The notes under the pieces: generated by a model
What the model was told of the DNA's origin: nothing
What the model saw: only the letters and a program-made list of their open reading frames with translations
The model's database searches: none
Source: Bacteroidales bacterium UBA6397
GTDB taxonomy: Bacteria; Bacteroidota; Bacteroidia; Bacteroidales; UBA932
Reading direction: 5' to 3'
DNA length: 18,913 nucleotides
NCBI GenBank assembly: GCA_002439875.1
Contig: DJQB01000011.1
Location: forward strand, 1 to 18,913
Program-made: the position numbers and the translations under genes
Shown: in pieces, positions 6,623 to 14,862 of the stretch
Layout of the letters: every line of letters starts with the position of its first letter
How positions within the stretch are numbered: position 1 is the stretch's first letter

Positions 6623-8080
6623 CTATTTGTGCTCCTGCAGGCAGATCTTTGTCAGGGAGACTGTGGATCCGGCGGCGCATCTGCCAAGGTCGATGATCAG
6701 CAGAGCCTTGTCGTAGTCAACGTCCGGAGCAACGGCCTCCATTTTGAAAGTGGTCGGTTCTCCTCCTTCGACTTCGAAATCATTGACATAGATTGCGGAA
6801 TGATCGTTGTCATTGCCTTCCCATGCGAGTTTGAATGTCATTGCGGGGATGTCCTGATCGGACTCAACGGTCACACAGAAATCGTAGGTCTTGGTCGCTG
6901 ACATCGGGATGTCCGTGTGAAAGGCCGTCTGTCCCATCCATTCACTGCCACCGATTCCCTCAGGAATGACGACTTTAAGTCCATTGCCCTCAAGGCTCTC
7001 GGTCTCAGGGGTCAGTCCACCGGACCAATCGGATGCAGAGTACCAGTAAGTCATGCTGACGCTCGCACCTTTCCAAAGGTTTCCCGGACCGTCCACATCG
7101 AATATATCAGGACCTTCCTCTTCTTCGTCAGCTGAGCCTTCCTTGACAAACTCGTAGTGCCAAGCTATTCCGTCAGGATTGGCTGAGGTCTTGAGGTTGG
7201 CCACAAGCTTGAGGCATTTCTTCATGTCAGCCGGCTTGTTCTCCAGAACGAGGTAACGAGGGTCGTCAAGCTCTGTCTGGTCAGCGATGTAGGACATCGG
7301 AGTTCCCTTAGGAAGGGTGATGTAGATCTCCTCCACTCCGGCATCGTTCCAATTGCTTTCCACTGAATATGTTGCCGTGGTCTTCTCCCAAGGAACAAGG
7401 TAGTCCTCCCCTGTCGCAAGTTCGGACTTCACTCCGGAATTGGCGTTGACAAAAATCTGTCCGTCACCCGGATCGTAGACGTACGAGCCGTCAGCCCCGA
7501 ATGTGATCTTGTCATCGTACAGACTCCAGTCCTTCTTCTCATCGACTCCGGCGCTCCACCACTCTGTGCCGTTTCCGCCGAACGGACCGCATCCGAAGTG
7601 GCCTGCCACCGTGTGGTTCCATTCCCATGTCTTGGTGGAGCCATCGCTGAGAGCCTTGATGTAGGGAGCAGGGTCGAACGGATCACGGTAAGTGTTGTTC
7701 AGGCTGAACGCAACCATCAGTGAGCCGATGGAGATTCCGTGGGCGTTGTAGGCCTTGACTTCGACGGTATGCTTGCCCTCATCACGGAAACGGAGGGAGA
7801 GCCCGTTTCCTGTGTAGGCGTAATTCTTTCCGGTCACTTTCGATCCGCCGGCATTGTCTATCGGATCGGTCGCTCCGATGATCCAGACAGGCACTATCTC
7901 CTTGTTGTTCATGTTGAAGGTGACGTAGTTGGTCTCTTGGTTCACCTCAACCTGCACGTCAAAGTCAGCGGCTTGCGGTAGTTTTGCCTGATCCGGAGTG
8001 ATGTAGTCCGGTGAGCAGGCTGCCATGAGGGCAGCGGACATCGACAGTGCGAAATATTTAAGGGTTGTATTCATATTCAT
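6623..8080 (-). CDS. Surface glycan-binding lipoprotein (PKD + CBM4-like)
   Basis: Non-catalytic surface glycan-binding protein in the position after susD where PULs usually encode SGBP-B. It has 485 residues and a lipobox LMAAC (Cys22). A PKD-like domain spans about 35-127 (HTVEVKAYNAHG). A middle domain spans about 131-313 (KTWEWNHTVAGHFGCGP, EWWSAGVDEKKDWSLYDD), a lipocalin-like fold by resemblance to other PUL lipoproteins. A short acidic linker (DEEEEG, 318-323) precedes a C-terminal beta-sandwich at about 328-485 that looks like CBM4 (GNLWKGASVSMTYWY, then YDFCVTVESDQDIPAMTF and AGSTVSLTKICL). Exposed Trp residues in both halves suit beta-glucan binding. It begins 6 nt after the susD stop; Met3 (8074) is an alternative start. 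Binding specificity is inferred from context. Confidence 0.85.
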   Translation of the reverse strand: MNMNTTLKYFALSMSAALMAACSPDYITPDQAKLPQAADFDVQVEVNQETNYVTFNMNNKEIVPVWIIGATDPIDNAGGSKVTGKNYAYTGNGLSLRFRDEGKHTVEVKAYNAHGISIGSLMVAFSLNNTYRDPFDPAPYIKALSDGSTKTWEWNHTVAGHFGCGPFGGNGTEWWSAGVDEKKDWSLYDDKITFGADGSYVYDPGDGQIFVNANSGVKSELATGEDYLVPWEKTTATYSVESNWNDAGVEEIYITLPKGTPMSYIADQTELDDPRYLVLENKPADMKKCLKLVANLKTSANPDGIAWHYEFVKEGSADEEEEGPDIFDVDGPGNLWKGASVSMTYWYSASDWSGGLTPETESLEGNGLKVVIPEGIGGSEWMGQTAFHTDIPMSATKTYDFCVTVESDQDIPAMTFKLAWEGNDNDHSAIYVNDFEVEGGEPTTFKMEAVAPDVDYDKALLIIDLGRCAAGSTVSLTKICLQEHK

Positions 8081-8086
8081 TCAAGA

Positions 8087-9589
8087 TTAGTAGTTGTTTT
8101 GTACGAGGTTAGGATCCTTGTCAAGCTCCGTCTGAGGGATCGGCCAGTATTTCTTGGACTCGGTCCAGTCGTTCTGGCGGTACTCGTGATTGGAAGCTTT
8201 GAGGACAGATGCCGCCATTCCTGAGCGGACGAGATCCCAGTAGCGCTTGCCTTCTCCGACAAATTCCTTGTGACGCTCTTGGATGATGTCCTCGCGGCTT
8301 ACTCCGGTGTCCTGACATTTCGCGCGGTCACGGATTTCCTTTAGGTAGCCGGAAGGATCCTGGCCAAGGAGGACGGAGAGTTCCGCGGCGTTGAGCAGGG
8401 TCTCGGCATAGCGGTAAACCCTTTCGTTGTTGCCATGGTTCATGTTCGGGTCCCCGAGGTAGCCGTGGTTTCCGTTGTTGCGGGCGATGTACTTGAGGAG
8501 GAAGTATCCACTGTCTTCCCAACGCGGGGTGTAGGAAGCTCCTGATTCCTCAGCGTATTTCGCGAAGTTGAGGATTCCTCCGTCACGGCGGATGTCTGTC
8601 TCGTCATACATGTCGTAAGCAGCCTTGCGTACAGTGCCGAATCCCCAGCCTTCGATGAAGTCAGAACTATTTTTAAGAGAAGGGATTCCGGTCAGGACAG
8701 AAAAGATGTTGCCTCCTGTCGCGATAGGAGCGTCCCATGAGCGCACTCCGCCTTCGGAGATGTAGTTGATCTCCCAGATGGACTCAGCGCACCATTCGCC
8801 AGCCTCTGTCCAGATTCCCGCGAAGTCGTCCACGAGGCTGTATTTGCCGGAAGTCTTGATCTCCTTCATGAAATCGAGGGCTTTCTGGTACCTTGACTCA
8901 TCATTCTGGTACATGACGGCTTCGGTGTAAAGCATGTAGGCCATCGCAAGGGTCACACGGCCTTCGTTACCTGCGGATGCTTTCATAGGAAGAACGTTCA
9001 TATCGAAAACATTCTCAAGATTAGTGACAATCTTCTCATAGACAGCATCATGACCAAGCTGCTCAGCGAAATATGGAGACTTCAAATTCTCATCATAATA
9101 AGGAATATTCCCCCACAGCTTCCACAGAACGTTGTAATAGAACGCTTTGAGTACCGTTGCCTCAGCCTTGTAGAGAGCCTTGGTCTCATCGCTCATTCCA
9201 GGAACGTTGTCCACATTCTCCAGAACCACGCAGCAGCGGTTGATTCCTGAATATGAGATTGTCCACATCTGGTTGCAGACATCAGTCGAAGTGGCTGTGT
9301 AGAAATGTGTCTTCACCAGAATAGGTTGGTCGCCCTCGTTGGAGCCACCTGCGTTGATGTCGTCGCCCATGATGTCATAGACAAGGTGCAGGGCATCGTA
9401 CTGGTAGAAGTAGTCGTACCACTCAAGCGGGTCATAAGCCGCTGTAAGTCCTTGTAACATACGTGCCTCTGTGTTGAAATATTCACTCATCGGCTCGGAT
9501 CCGTTGTGCTCCGGTGTGACAAAGTCTTCAGAGCAGGAAGAAATGGTCAGGATTGAAAGGGCGCAAAGCGCGTAAAGTATCTTTTTCAT
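8087..9589 (-). CDS. susD: SusD/RagB outer-membrane glycan-binding lipoprotein
   Basis: SusD homologue, the lipoprotein lid that works with SusC to capture and pass oligosaccharides into the transporter. ATG 9589 gives a 500-residue protein with a short lipoprotein signal (MKKILYALCALSILTISSC, Cys19). ATGs at 9601 and 9616 are possible but would weaken the signal peptide or overlap susC. Diagnostic features are the helical TPR-like scaffold (CNQMWTISYSGINRCCVVLEN; KALYKAEATVLKAFYYNVLWKLWGNIPYY) and the C-terminal family motif ERHKEFVGEGKRYWDLVRSG. With start 9589 it lies 13 nt after susC, as expected for a coupled pair. The nearby GH16 and GH3 genes suggest a beta-glucan ligand. Confidence 0.95.
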   Translation of the reverse strand: MKKILYALCALSILTISSCSEDFVTPEHNGSEPMSEYFNTEARMLQGLTAAYDPLEWYDYFYQYDALHLVYDIMGDDINAGGSNEGDQPILVKTHFYTATSTDVCNQMWTISYSGINRCCVVLENVDNVPGMSDETKALYKAEATVLKAFYYNVLWKLWGNIPYYDENLKSPYFAEQLGHDAVYEKIVTNLENVFDMNVLPMKASAGNEGRVTLAMAYMLYTEAVMYQNDESRYQKALDFMKEIKTSGKYSLVDDFAGIWTEAGEWCAESIWEINYISEGGVRSWDAPIATGGNIFSVLTGIPSLKNSSDFIEGWGFGTVRKAAYDMYDETDIRRDGGILNFAKYAEESGASYTPRWEDSGYFLLKYIARNNGNHGYLGDPNMNHGNNERVYRYAETLLNAAELSVLLGQDPSGYLKEIRDRAKCQDTGVSREDIIQERHKEFVGEGKRYWDLVRSGMAASVLKASNHEYRQNDWTESKKYWPIPQTELDKDPNLVQNNY

Positions 9590-9602
9590 CTCGAATCTCA
9601 TT

Positions 9603-12600
9603 TTAGAAGTTGACATTTACACCGAAAGTGAATGTTCTGTTCTGTGGATAGACACCGCGGTCGATGCCTACCTCCGTGCCGTAGCCGGAGTTTCCTCCAG
9701 TCACCTCAGGGTCACATCCAGTGTAATTGGTGAGAGTGAACAGGTTCTCGGCCTGAACATAGAGCCTCAGTCTGGAGATAGCCACATGTTTGGTCAGTTT
9801 GGCAGGAAGGGTGTAACCGAACTGTACGTTTCTTGCCCTCACGAAGGATGCGTCCTCAACCCAGTAGTCGGATGCTCTGTAGTTCTCATTGGCGGAACTG
9901 AAAGCAAAACGAGGGTATTTGTTAGTGGAACCTTCTCCTGTCCATCTGTTGAGTATGCTCTTCGGCAGGTTGATGTAGTAGAGGTCGGTACGGCGCGAGA
10001 CGTTGAATGCCTGAACTCCGAACTGTCCTTGGAGCAACATGCTCAAATCAAAGCCTTTCCATTCGAGGTTAAGTGAAAATCCCAGTGTCCAGTCAGGAAT
10101 GCCCTTGCCGATCTTCGTGCGGTCGTCATCGTTGATAGTTCCGTCACCGTTGACATCCACGAAGCGGAAATCTCCGGCCTGTGCGTTCGGCTGAAGCAAT
10201 GCGCCTTCGGAATTGGTGTAGGCAGCGACCTCAGCGGCGTTCTGGAACACTCCGTCTGTCTTCCATCCGTAGAAGAACGGGAATGGTTTTCCGACCTCGC
10301 CTCTGGTCAAGGTGCCGAGCTTGTGGCTTGAGCAACTGAGGAAGGTGGCGTCATCGCCAAGGTAGGTCAGCTCGTTGTGGTTGTAGGAAGCATTGAGTTT
10401 GATTCCATAGTTGAAATCACTGATGTGTCCCCTATAGCCAAGGTCGATCTCGAAACCTCTGTTGACCATATCTCCGAGGTTCCCGGTAGGTGCAGAGTCA
10501 CCAGCGTATGACGGCACAGGCATTGACAGAAGCATTCCTGAGGTCTTCTTGTTGTAGTAGTCGATGGTGGCGGTCACCTTGTTGCCGAAGAATCCGAGAT
10601 CGACACCGAGATCGGTCTGGATGGACTGCTCCCACTTCACATCAGGGTTGGCGAGTCCGCTTGGCTTCACACCGGTCGAGATAGTCTCGGTACCGTTCCC
10701 GCCAGCTCCGAACACATAGTTGTTACCTGAACTCGAATAGACAGCGTAGGTGAAGTCTCCGATGTTGTCGTTACCGTTGATACCCCACGAGCCACGCACC
10801 TTGGCGGTAGAGAGCCAATGAATATTCCTGAGGAAGACCTCGTTCTTGGCGTTCCAACCCAAACTGAATGAAGGGAATGTACCCCACTTGTTGCTTGGGC
10901 CGAATCGGCTGGAGGCATCGCGTCTAACTGTCACCTCAGCCATGTAACGCTCATCGAAGTTGTAGGAAACACGTCCGAAGTATGAGATGAGACTGTAAGG
11001 GATTGAATTCCAAGTACCCCATCCGTTACGGTCACCGTTCTCCTGCTTGCCGAGGGTGTTGTTCACGGAGATCTTCCAGGTGTCGTAAGGGTACATCAGA
11101 CCGTTGGCACTCGCACCGAGGCTGGCGGATGTGCTGCGAAGGGCTGACTGTCCTAGCACGGCGTTGACGGTGTGCTTTCCGAAAGTCTTGTCGTAGGCAA
11201 GGACGTTCTCTACCTGCCAAGTGTAGTACCTGTTCATTGTCTGTGAGGCACTTGAACCATAGTTGACCTTCTCGGTCACGCTCACGTTGCCGTCCTTGTC
11301 GTAGGTCTCCTTTTCGGTGATGGTGTCGTACTTGTAGGACTTGGATGTCAGGAAATATTCCTTGCTGTAGCTGTGGCCATAGACATAGGCGAGGTCAAGG
11401 GAAACAGAGTTCCTGAATTTGAGACCATCGAAGAGATTCAGTTCTGTGTTGAGTCCGGCCACAATCTTGTCAGTGCTGCTTCGACCGCCCGGCATGTCAA
11501 GCATGGCTATAGGATTGGCCTGCTCGTTATAGACTCCGGCGTCAGCGATGAAGTAAGGCACACCGTCAGAGTTCCTGATGATGTAAGGATAGCCTTCCGG
11601 GTAGAGGGTCTTGTACTTTTCCTCCGCCTGAGCGTCAGCATAGATAGGATCCAGAGGTGACATACCTAGTGCTGAGCCAAGAGGAGAGCCGTACTCAGAG
11701 TTAGTGGAGATGGCCGCTGATCTGATGTGGGCGTAAGAAATCTGGTTGCGGAACGTGAGCTTGTTCAGCCAGTTGCGCTCTTCGGTCTTGTCGAACAGAA
11801 CCACACCGACATTTTCTCTGAGAGTCACTCTGTTATAATAAGAGCGGCCGAAACTTCCACCGATAGTACCCTTGTTTGAAAGGTAGCCACCGGAAATGCT
11901 GTAATCAACCTTTCCATTGCCACCGGACACGTTCACATCGTGCTTGACGATAGGGGAGTTCTTATCGAATATGGCATCAACCCAATCCGTTCCTTCTCCT
12001 AATGAATATGGATCCTCATAAATCGGGGCCTTGCCATCATTCAGCATACCCTCGTTCATCATTATTGCATATTCAGTGGCGTTAAGGACGGCAGGTTTCC
12101 TCCAAGGATTCTGGAGACCGTAGGAGAAATCGTAGCTTACGTGTGTCTTGCCTTCCTTGCCTTTCTTTGTGGTGACAAGGATGACACCGTTGGCAGCCCT
12201 GGCTCCATAGACTGCTCCTGAGGCAGCGTCCTTCAGAACTTCGATACGCTCGATGTCGTTCGGATTGATAAAGTCGATGCTGCCGGCCGGCATACCATCC
12301 ACTATATAAAGCGGGTCAGAATTGTGAATTGTTCCGACACCTCTGACTCTGACCTGAGATCCAGCGTCAGGAGATCCCGAACCTTGGGTGACAAGCACTC
12401 CTGAGGACATACCCTGTAGCATGTTGTCAACTCTGGTCTGAGACTGGATCTTGAGGTCATCGGAGGTGATGCTGGAGATCGCGGCGGTCACGACGCTCTT
12501 TTTCTGGACTCCGTAACCGATCACGACAGTTTCCTCAATTGTCTCTGTGTCAGGCAAGAGAGTAACCGTCATGTTTTCTGTGGCAGGTAGTTCTTGCGGA

Positions 12601-12848
12601 ACATAACTAATGAATGAAAACTGGAGAATAGCGCCTTGCGGGACTGTGATCTCGAAGTTGCCTTTGGCATCAGTCATGGTACCGTTGGTTGTACCTTTCT
12701 GAACTACCCCGGCTCCAATGAAACCAGCACCGTTCTCATCAAGGACGGTACCTTTGACACGGATGGATTGTGACCATGCGGTCGCTGATCCTACGCCGAG
12801 AAGACAGATGACTGTCAAAACAATCTGTTTTAGATTTTTGATGTTCAT
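9603..12848 (-). CDS. susC: SusC-type TonB-dependent outer-membrane transporter
   Basis: Outer-membrane TonB-dependent importer of the SusC/RagA family. ATG 12848 gives 1081 residues with a normal signal peptide (MNIKNLKQIVLTVICLLGVG...AWSQ). The longer start at 12923 would put 25 polar residues ahead of it. A carboxypeptidase-D-like regulatory domain spans about 28-98, followed by a TonB-box region (EETVVIGYG, 105-113) and the plug domain at about 115-230 with VRVRGVGTIHNSDPLYIVDG and YGARAANGVILVTTKKG. The remainder is a beta-barrel ending in the aromatic TFTFGVNVNF. There is no STN domain, so it is probably not coupled to an anti-sigma/ECF pair; control more likely comes from the regulator just upstream. 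First gene of the core operon. Confidence 0.96.
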   Translation of the reverse strand: MNIKNLKQIVLTVICLLGVGSATAWSQSIRVKGTVLDENGAGFIGAGVVQKGTTNGTMTDAKGNFEITVPQGAILQFSFISYVPQELPATENMTVTLLPDTETIEETVVIGYGVQKKSVVTAAISSITSDDLKIQSQTRVDNMLQGMSSGVLVTQGSGSPDAGSQVRVRGVGTIHNSDPLYIVDGMPAGSIDFINPNDIERIEVLKDAASGAVYGARAANGVILVTTKKGKEGKTHVSYDFSYGLQNPWRKPAVLNATEYAIMMNEGMLNDGKAPIYEDPYSLGEGTDWVDAIFDKNSPIVKHDVNVSGGNGKVDYSISGGYLSNKGTIGGSFGRSYYNRVTLRENVGVVLFDKTEERNWLNKLTFRNQISYAHIRSAAISTNSEYGSPLGSALGMSPLDPIYADAQAEEKYKTLYPEGYPYIIRNSDGVPYFIADAGVYNEQANPIAMLDMPGGRSSTDKIVAGLNTELNLFDGLKFRNSVSLDLAYVYGHSYSKEYFLTSKSYKYDTITEKETYDKDGNVSVTEKVNYGSSASQTMNRYYTWQVENVLAYDKTFGKHTVNAVLGQSALRSTSASLGASANGLMYPYDTWKISVNNTLGKQENGDRNGWGTWNSIPYSLISYFGRVSYNFDERYMAEVTVRRDASSRFGPSNKWGTFPSFSLGWNAKNEVFLRNIHWLSTAKVRGSWGINGNDNIGDFTYAVYSSSGNNYVFGAGGNGTETISTGVKPSGLANPDVKWEQSIQTDLGVDLGFFGNKVTATIDYYNKKTSGMLLSMPVPSYAGDSAPTGNLGDMVNRGFEIDLGYRGHISDFNYGIKLNASYNHNELTYLGDDATFLSCSSHKLGTLTRGEVGKPFPFFYGWKTDGVFQNAAEVAAYTNSEGALLQPNAQAGDFRFVDVNGDGTINDDDRTKIGKGIPDWTLGFSLNLEWKGFDLSMLLQGQFGVQAFNVSRRTDLYYINLPKSILNRWTGEGSTNKYPRFAFSSANENYRASDYWVEDASFVRARNVQFGYTLPAKLTKHVAISRLRLYVQAENLFTLTNYTGCDPEVTGGNSGYGTEVGIDRGVYPQNRTFTFGVNVNF

Positions 12849-13204
12849 TGTTTCTGTGGGTTTGTATTGATAATAATTGGTTATAACGCATGTCATGCGG
12901 TTATTTCTCCACAAAAATATCAATGTGATCTTGAATTTAAAAACCTTTGGTTAAAATAGGGGGATAAGAGTTCTCTTTAAAAGGTTAATTACCTTAAAAT
13001 TAATGACATAAACCACATAAGAAGGTTAAAAATAGTGGATTCTCAAGGGGCTATCAAACGTTTTAAATTATTTTAAGTGGAAATGTCTAAGTTGTTGATC
13101 TTATCTTAGCTATTGAATATTATCGACTTAGCTTAAACGACAAGAGTAAGGAATAGTGGAGAGAATAGCCAAACACTAAGGAATATTCCTTGTTTTATGT
13201 CCAC
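12849..13204 (-). promoter_or_regulatory. Promoter region of the susC operon
   Basis: A 356-nt AT-rich gap between the regulator gene and susC with no gene. On the minus strand TATTTTTG at 12919-12912 matches the Bacteroides -7 box TAnnTTTG, but its -33 element is weak; it would give a leader near 57 nt. A second candidate is TTTG (13058-13055), 20 nt, then TATTTTTA (13034-13027), one base off consensus. Possible operator repeats, read on the plus strand, are AAGGTTAA at 12981-12988 and 13022-13029 (related GGTTAAAATAG at 12949-12959), AATAGTGGA at 13031-13039 and 13152-13160, TAAGGAATA at 13147-13155 and 13177-13185, and the near-palindrome AAGGTTAATTACCTT at 12981-12995. Confidence 0.6.
13178..13191. 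promoter_or_regulatory. Perfect 14-bp palindrome AAGGAATATTCCTT
   Basis: A perfect dyad 14 nt beyond the regulator stop codon and about 330 nt upstream of the susC start. A half-site copy (TAAGGAATA) lies 30 nt away at 13147-13155. It could be an operator for a dimeric regulator or a small structure at the end of the regulator transcript. There is no adjoining T-run, so a terminator is less likely. Confidence 0.4.
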
Positions 13205-14860
13205 TTAATTGCCGATTTCCTTGATTTTCTCCTCGAAATTTTCTCTGTCCCCAAGGGCTGAGTTCTTGATCTGTGCCCTATAATTGTAGATGGTGTTGAC
13301 GGAGTATCGGAGCATAGCAGCAATGTCCGAGGATTGGGTGATGCCGAGGCGGATCAGGGCGAAGATCCGCAGTTCGGTGTTGAGCAGCTTACCTTTTTTA
13401 GGTTCTATTCTGGCATCCTCGCGGAGAAGTCCGTTGAACTCCTCAACGAACTTAGGGTACAGCTTGAGGAACGCCTCATCGAACATATTGTAAAACTCCT
13501 TCAGTTCCTTCTCTACATTGTTGGGAGACGAGGTCTCGGCGATCAGCCTGTCCACATTCCCGGCCAAGGCCAGTTTTCGCACGCTGCTTTGATAGGCTTT
13601 CATCTTGTCAATGTACTTAGAACACATGCTCAGGAACAGCCCGATATATTCCTCCTTTGCCGCGTTCGCTTCCTTGAGCTCGCGGTTCATCTTCTTCAGC
13701 CGTTTGTTGAAATCCGCCAGTGTGTCGGAACTCTGCTTGATTTCCTTGTTCATTTCGGCTATTCTCTTGCTGTACTCTATCTGTCTCCGGTAGAGTCTGA
13801 ACAGGGCAAATGAGCCGCAAAGAAGCAAAAATGCCAATGTGGACATCACCACAAGCATATTCCTTGTCTTTTTCTGGTGAGCCTGTTGGATGTTCGTGTA
13901 GCTTTTTTGGACAGCCGGCAGAATCGCGGCGATCTGCCATTGGCGAAGCTTTGAGTCAAACGCCAATGCATCTTCAAGTGAGAAACTGGAATATCTGAAC
14001 GCCCGGGCGTAGTCCCCATCGTCAAGCAATGCGATGGCTAGACTGAACAGCGAGGCGTTGTCCTTGGTAGCGGTCTTGATGTCGGCCATCGCGGAGCGGA
14101 TGAACCAGTTTTTCATCTCTTCATGGCGGTTGAGTTGTTCGCAGATCCTTGCCTGAAAATATGCCAGGTTCGCATAGTCGTGGCTTGCGGGATCCATCCT
14201 TGAGAGAGAGTGCCTGTTGATGAAGTCTGCCTGGGCGAAGTTCTTTTCATCAAGGCACTTGCGTACAGTTACATAGCGGCTCAGACCGCTCGAAGGGTCC
14301 GCCAATGCCAGCAGCCGTTCACGGTAGTATACCACCTTCCTAAGCATGGATTTGTCCGCACCTTTTTGGTTCTCGTCATAGTCGAACCAAAATCTTTGCT
14401 GGACATTGCACCAGGCGATCTCCTGTTCTTTTGTGAATATGGTCGTGTCCACCTGAGACAAATCATTTCTGGCTTCAAGGAACTCTCCCGCAGCGGTGTT
14501 CAGCATCGCTTCCTTGAGGTGGACATCATTCAGTTTACTCTTGTCGCAAAGCAGCAGGGCTATCTCTTTCTGTTTCTCAAGAGTTCCGGCGGCCTTACCG
14601 TAATTGAAAGGCTGGTATTCATCGAAAAGTTCCCCGTAAATCTTGTACTGTCTTTCTGGTGAGACTCCACGAGAATGGAGGGTGTTCTCAATGGTCTTGA
14701 TGCGAACTTCTTTTGCCGAGACATAGTAACCCGCCTCTTCGATTGTCTTGTCCAGTTCGTCCAGAAGTTCTTTCTGGGTCTGGGCGTAGGTAACACTTGC
14801 CGTCACCAAAAGCATGCAGGTGGCGGCAATCGGAAATCCTATGAGGCGGTGAGCGGGCAT
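13205..14860 (-). CDS. DUF6377-type membrane-spanning transcriptional regulator
   Basis: Probable PUL regulator of 551 residues that detects a signal in the periplasm and binds DNA in the cytoplasm. A signal peptide-like N-terminus ends near VTYAQ (26-27). A long helical-repeat (TPR-like) region spans about 30-325. One TM helix lies at about 334-356 (NMLVVMSTLAFLLLCGSFALF). A coiled coil follows at about 360-405. The C-terminal domain carries a LuxR-like helix-turn-helix at about 492-535 (LNTELRIFALIRLGITQSSD, MLRYSVNTIYNYRAQIKN). This layout matches the DUF6377 proteins common beside Bacteroidota PULs. There are no kinase or receiver domains, so it is not a hybrid two-component system. It starts 2 nt after the serine hydrolase stop, implying translational coupling, and sits directly upstream of the susC promoter region, its likely target. 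Confidence 0.88.
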   Translation of the reverse strand: MPAHRLIGFPIAATCMLLVTASVTYAQTQKELLDELDKTIEEAGYYVSAKEVRIKTIENTLHSRGVSPERQYKIYGELFDEYQPFNYGKAAGTLEKQKEIALLLCDKSKLNDVHLKEAMLNTAAGEFLEARNDLSQVDTTIFTKEQEIAWCNVQQRFWFDYDENQKGADKSMLRKVVYYRERLLALADPSSGLSRYVTVRKCLDEKNFAQADFINRHSLSRMDPASHDYANLAYFQARICEQLNRHEEMKNWFIRSAMADIKTATKDNASLFSLAIALLDDGDYARAFRYSSFSLEDALAFDSKLRQWQIAAILPAVQKSYTNIQQAHQKKTRNMLVVMSTLAFLLLCGSFALFRLYRRQIEYSKRIAEMNKEIKQSSDTLADFNKRLKKMNRELKEANAAKEEYIGLFLSMCSKYIDKMKAYQSSVRKLALAGNVDRLIAETSSPNNVEKELKEFYNMFDEAFLKLYPKFVEEFNGLLREDARIEPKKGKLLNTELRIFALIRLGITQSSDIAAMLRYSVNTIYNYRAQIKNSALGDRENFEEKIKEIGN

Positions 14861-14862
14861 AT

